Shown here: one piece after another, positions 6,954 through 9,410 of the stretch
Position numbering within the stretch: the stretch's first letter is position 1
How the letters are laid out: the number at the start of each line of letters is the position of its first letter
NCBI GenBank assembly: GCA_964487155.1
Contig: CAZAQB010000130.1
Coordinates: 1-9,410, forward strand
From: CAZAQB01 sp964487155
GTDB taxonomy: Bacteria; Pseudomonadota; Gammaproteobacteria; Nitrococcales; Nitrococcaceae
Reading direction: 5' to 3'
DNA: 9,410 nt
The notes under the pieces: model-generated
What the model was told of the DNA's origin: nothing
What the model saw: the letters and a program-made list of their open reading frames with translations, nothing else
Database searches by the model: none
Program-made: the position numbers and the translations under genes

Positions 6954-7151
6954 GGGGATCGCTCCTGGTTTGACTTCTTTCCTGACTGCGGGACCCGGTA
7001 GCATCGGCGTAAAAGCGCCGCAGCCCGGCTCCCGTGCCTGCCTCAAGCAGCCGCCGGCTGTGGGGGGAGCGGCGATTGCCGGCACGGTCAGGTTACGCCG
7101 GTGATGGCACCACGGGACAGGCGTCGCCGTCCCGAGGCATTACTGTCTCAC

Positions 7152-7183
7152 ATACCCAATAGGGTATCAATGACATGGGTCAT
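7152..7183. promoter_or_regulatory. Adjacent short palindromes, possible operators
   Basis: ATACCC-AATA-GGGTAT (7152-7167) and ATGAC-ATGG-GTCAT (7170-7183) are perfect inverted repeats separated by 2 bp in an AT-richer patch about 200 bp upstream of the phasin start. ATCAAT also occurs as a direct repeat 16 bp apart (7166 and 7182). A regulator-binding region or promoter is plausible, but I recognise no specific operator. Confidence 0.35.
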
Positions 7184-7203
7184 CAATGCCGCGTTGCGGG
7201 GGG

Positions 7204-7307
7204 CGCCGGATGCGGCGCTGCGCGCCTTATCCGGCCTACGCGGGCCTCGGCCGCGCTCCGGCGTCCGGGCGAAGCGCGTAGGCCGAATAAGCGCAGCGCA
7301 TCCGGCG
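7204..7307. repeat. REP-like inverted pair 1 (BIME-type)
   Basis: Bases 7204-7242 form an imperfect hairpin containing CGCCGGATGCGGCG and CCTTATCCGGCCTACG, very close to the core of E. coli REP elements. Bases 7274-7307 carry a second, oppositely oriented copy (GTAGGCCGAATAAGCGC, then GCATCCGGCG). Read from the GTAGG end, the copies diverge from a spacer of about 32 bp. Such pairs are typical BIMEs, mobilised by REP-associated transposases; none is encoded here. Confidence 0.8.
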
Positions 7308-7374
7308 TCTTAAGGCAGGCCGCAGCAAGGGCCGCAGGGCAGGGGGGCGGGGCGCAATTGACCGTCTTCGCCGA

Positions 7375-7477
7375 TGCTGGGATTGCGCTGCGCTCCATCC
7401 CAGCCTACACCCCCTCCCGTGTGGTGCGCGCATTGCCGCAGCTCGCGTAGGCTGGGTTGAGGACGTGAAACCCAGCA
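7375..7477. repeat. REP-like inverted pair 2 (BIME-type, TGGGT class)
   Basis: A hairpin at 7375-7409 has perfect arms GCTGGGAT/ATCCCAGC and ends in CTAC (GTAG on the minus strand). An oppositely oriented hairpin at 7445-7477 reads GCGTAGGCTGGGTT and then AACCCAGC. The GTAGG heads face each other across about 35 bp, the same layout as the first pair but with a different stem sequence. Lying 64 bp past the GNAT-nitrilase stop, they could also limit read-through. Confidence 0.75.
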
Positions 7478-7540
7478 GGGGCTCGCTACGCTCCAGGGCC
7501 TTGCCCAGGGGTAGGGGTCCCGGATGCTCCCCGTCGGCGC

Positions 7541-9115
7541 TCACCGCTCCCGGTGATCGAGCCACTCTACCCGGTAGAGATCCAGGCGCCGGTCGCGGTG
7601 GTTGCGCACCGAGCCCTCGGCGCGCAGCTCCTTGAGGCGGTTCATGTCCAGGTCCACGATCAGCGTCATCTCGGTGTTCGGAGTGCTCTCGGCGACGATG
7701 CCGTCGTGGGGGAAGGCGAAGTCCGCCGGCGAGAACACCGCGCCCTGGGAGTACTGGATCTCGATGTTCTCCACCCGCGGCAGGTTGCCTACGCTGCCGG
7801 TGATGGCCACGTAGCACTCGTTCTCCACCGCCCGGGCCTGGGCGCAGCGGCGCACCCGCAGATAGGCGTTCTTGGTATCGGTCCAGTAGGGCACGAACAG
7901 CAGCTGCATGCCCTGCTCGGCCAGCAGCCGCGGCAGTTCGGGGAACTCCACGTCGTAGCACACCAGGATGCCGATCTTGCCCACGTCGGTATCCAGGATG
8001 CGCAGCTGCTCACCGCCCTGCATGCCCCAGTACTGGCGCTCGTCCGGGGTGATGTGCAGCTTGTGCTGGCTGTCCACCGTGCCATCCCGCCGGCACAGGA
8101 AGGCCACGTTGGACAGGATATTGCCGTCGTACACCGGCATGCTGCCGGGGATGATGTTGGTGTTGTAGCTCACCGCCAGCCGGGACATCTCCTCGCAGAT
8201 TTCCTCGGTGTGCTGGGCCAGGCTGCGCATGGCCTCGGCGGGTTCCTCCTGGTTGAACTGGGCCAGCAGGGGGGCGTTGAACAGCTCCGGAAACAGGATG
8301 AAATCGCAGTTGTAGCCGGCCAGGGCATCGACGAAGAACTCCACCTGGGTCATCAGGTCGGCCGGCGAGCGCATGGTGCGCATCTGCCACTGCACGGTGC
8401 CGACCCGGACCATGGACTTGCGCGCCCCGATCAAGGGCGTGCGCCCGGCCTCGTAGTGGATGTTGTCCCACTGGACCAACGTCGCGTAGGCCTGGGAGTC
8501 CCGGTCCTGGGGCATGTAGCCGGTGAGCACTTTGCGGACGTCGAACTCGTTGTTGAGCTGGAAGGACAGGATGGGGTCGTAGATTTCCCGGCGCTTGACC
8601 TGGTCGATGTACTCCTCGGGAGTCATCTGCGCCGCATAGTCCGCGTAGCCCGGAATCCGGCCGCCGGCGACGATGGCCCGCAGGTTCAGGCGCCGGCAGA
8701 GCTCCTTGCGGGCGTCGTAGAGCCGCCGGCCGAGGCGCATGTCCCGGTACTCCGGATCGACGAAGACATCCACGCCGTAGAGCACGTCGCCGTTGGGGTC
8801 GTGGTTGGTGAGATAGCCGTTGCCGGTGATCTGGTCGTAGGTGTGGCTGTCGCCGAAGCGCTCGTAGTCGACGATCATGGAGATCGCCCCCGCCACCACG
8901 CGGCCGTTGTCCTCGACGCAGATCTGACCTTCGGGGAAGCGGTTCAGCTGGGCGGCGAACTGCTTGCGCAGCCAGGCGCCCCCGATGTCGGGATAGACCT
9001 GGTCCATGATGTGCTTGATGTCCGGGTAATCGGACAACTGCATGTTGCGCAGCCGCAGGCGGTGCTCCTGGGCATCGTCGGGGCCGGCTCGCTGACCCTT
9101 GTCGTCGTCGGTCAT
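7541..9115 (-). CDS. Bifunctional GNAT acetyltransferase-carbon-nitrogen hydrolase fusion
   Basis: The 524-aa protein joins two enzyme domains. Residues 20-200 form a GNAT acyltransferase; the acetyl-CoA region is VDVFVDPEYRDMRLGRRL (115-132). Residues 235-515 form a nitrilase-superfamily hydrolase with the full catalytic set: E277 (FPELF), K352 (HKLHITPDE), E359 and C386 (LVCYDVEFPE). The fusion is a known conserved architecture, but its substrates are not established. The hydrolase should act on an amide and the GNAT domain on an amine. In the acyl-CoA loop the usual first glycine of R/QxxGxG is Arg (R127); I believe this is normal for the family. No signal peptide is present, so it is probably cytoplasmic. 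ATG 9115 is the most upstream good start, but its ribosome site is weak. It appears monocistronic, with REP pairs downstream. Confidence 0.88.
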   Translation of the reverse strand: MTDDDKGQRAGPDDAQEHRLRLRNMQLSDYPDIKHIMDQVYPDIGGAWLRKQFAAQLNRFPEGQICVEDNGRVVAGAISMIVDYERFGDSHTYDQITGNGYLTNHDPNGDVLYGVDVFVDPEYRDMRLGRRLYDARKELCRRLNLRAIVAGGRIPGYADYAAQMTPEEYIDQVKRREIYDPILSFQLNNEFDVRKVLTGYMPQDRDSQAYATLVQWDNIHYEAGRTPLIGARKSMVRVGTVQWQMRTMRSPADLMTQVEFFVDALAGYNCDFILFPELFNAPLLAQFNQEEPAEAMRSLAQHTEEICEEMSRLAVSYNTNIIPGSMPVYDGNILSNVAFLCRRDGTVDSQHKLHITPDERQYWGMQGGEQLRILDTDVGKIGILVCYDVEFPELPRLLAEQGMQLLFVPYWTDTKNAYLRVRRCAQARAVENECYVAITGSVGNLPRVENIEIQYSQGAVFSPADFAFPHDGIVAESTPNTEMTLIVDLDMNRLKELRAEGSVRNHRDRRLDLYRVEWLDHRER

Positions 9116-9158
9116 GGGTGCTGGCGGTCTCTGGCCGATGGAGGACGCATGCTACCAA

Positions 9159-9215
9159 TGTTCCCTGGTGGAGTGTCAGCGCCCCGCGCGGCCGCCATGG
9201 CTCCGCCAGGGAACA
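9159..9215. repeat. 15-bp-arm inverted repeat in the divergent intergenic region
   Basis: TGTTCCCTGGTGGAG (9159-9173) and CTCCGCCAGGGAACA (9201-9215) are inverted copies with one mismatch, which forms a G-U wobble in RNA of one strand, separated by a 27-base GC-rich loop. It starts 43 bp upstream of the GNAT-nitrilase start. It could be an operator for a dimeric regulator, a leader hairpin or a small mobile-repeat relic. Confidence 0.6.
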
Positions 9216-9305
9216 GCCGCAGATGCGGCCAGCCTGAATCCTGCCGGCACTTCTGCGACCATTGGCGACTCCAACTTCATTTGAGCGTGTCGAAAGCCGG
9301 AGGCC

Positions 9306-9322
9306 GGATCCCGGCGGGATCC
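9306..9322. repeat. Short perfect inverted repeat near the last gene
   Basis: GGATCCC-GGC-GGGATCC is a 7-bp-arm palindrome 29 bp upstream of ATG 9352, just before the ribosome site. It could fold in the leader and affect translation, or be an operator; there is no further support for either. Confidence 0.3.
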
Positions 9323-9351
9323 CGGTGCTCGGCGGAGCCTGGAGGCAAGCC

Positions 9352-9410
9352 ATGACTCTGAGCCTGGAAGCGCAGCGCCGGCGCCTGGAAGAGGCGCGGT
9401 CCCGGCTGCA
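9352..9410 (+). CDS. Start of an unidentified plus-strand gene (partial)
   Basis: An ATG at 9352 follows a good GGAGG ribosome site with a 7-nt gap, and the frame stays open to the window edge. The visible residues, MTLSLEAQRRRLEEARSRL, are charged and helix-forming, suggesting a coiled-coil or helical N-terminus. Too little is present to name a family. It is divergent from the GNAT-nitrilase gene. Confidence 0.55.
   Translation, partial: MTLSLEAQRRRLEEARSRL

Larger units (their letters stand above)
6954..7540. other. 587-bp gene-free region between phasin and GNAT-nitrilase genes
   Basis: I find no convincing coding sequence on either strand here: frames are short, of biased composition and lack ribosome sites. 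The phasin-proximal part (6954-7200) would hold its promoter, including a small CGGCG/CGCCG hairpin (7005-7020) and the paired short palindromes at 7152-7183. The distal part (7204-7477) is filled by four REP-like hairpins. Confidence 0.6.

Noticed and set aside
7166..7187. Second FNR-type site (two ATCAA half-sites)
   Set aside because: The half-sites are direct, not inverted, and are not spaced as TTGAT-N4-ATCAA.
7204..7477. CRISPR array
   Set aside because: The repeats alternate in orientation, differ in sequence and are palindromic over most of their length; there are only four and no cas gene is nearby.
7553..9355. 600-codon open frame on the plus strand
   Set aside because: It lies opposite the GNAT-nitrilase gene, which has all catalytic motifs. 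Its product is low-complexity (His, Val, Gly, Gln rich), as expected from the antisense of a GC-rich gene.

Overview
The window is GC-rich bacterial DNA whose gene families (phasin, GabD-like dehydrogenase, FNR/ANR-type operator, REP-like repeats similar in core to those of E. coli and Pseudomonas) suggest a gammaproteobacterium that may store polyhydroxyalkanoate and face changing oxygen supply. The taxon is inferred from gene style only. Two 100-N scaffold gaps (3302-3401 and 6585-6684) are each flanked by an identical 55-bp duplication. They look like unmerged contig ends; once collapsed, gene order is ordinary and no gene is broken.

Left part (1-1860, minus strand): a two-gene signalling unit. 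An ODP-type diiron metallo-beta-lactamase-fold protein (815-1567) is coupled by a TGATG stop/start overlap to a protein with a GAF-like domain that runs off the left edge (1-815). A perfect FNR/ANR/DNR-type site (TTGATATGGATCAA, 1806-1819) lies upstream, about 51 bp from a good -10 box. The unit is therefore probably induced at low oxygen and may sense oxygen, iron or redox state.

Middle part (1861-6273): a divergent metabolic cluster. On the minus strand an amidase-signature hydrolase (3475-4890) is followed 22 nt later (after gap collapse) by a GabD-like aldehyde dehydrogenase (1861-3297). On the plus strand is a class I/II PLP aminotransferase (5071-6273). The 180-bp divergent region holds two head-to-head copies of one promoter-like motif, arranged so that one regulator could control both directions. 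Amide hydrolysis, amino-group removal and semialdehyde oxidation would form a plausible catabolic route, but the substrate cannot be read from the sequence.

Right part (6274-9410): a perfect 30-bp palindrome separates the aminotransferase from a convergent small phasin (6418-6953, spanning a gap; 126 aa when collapsed). A gene-free 587-bp stretch follows, with short palindromes upstream of the phasin and four REP-like hairpins in two head-to-head pairs. Next is a GNAT-nitrilase fusion protein (7541-9115, minus), then a divergent intergenic region with a 15-bp-arm inverted repeat, and the first 19 codons of a plus-strand gene starting at 9352.
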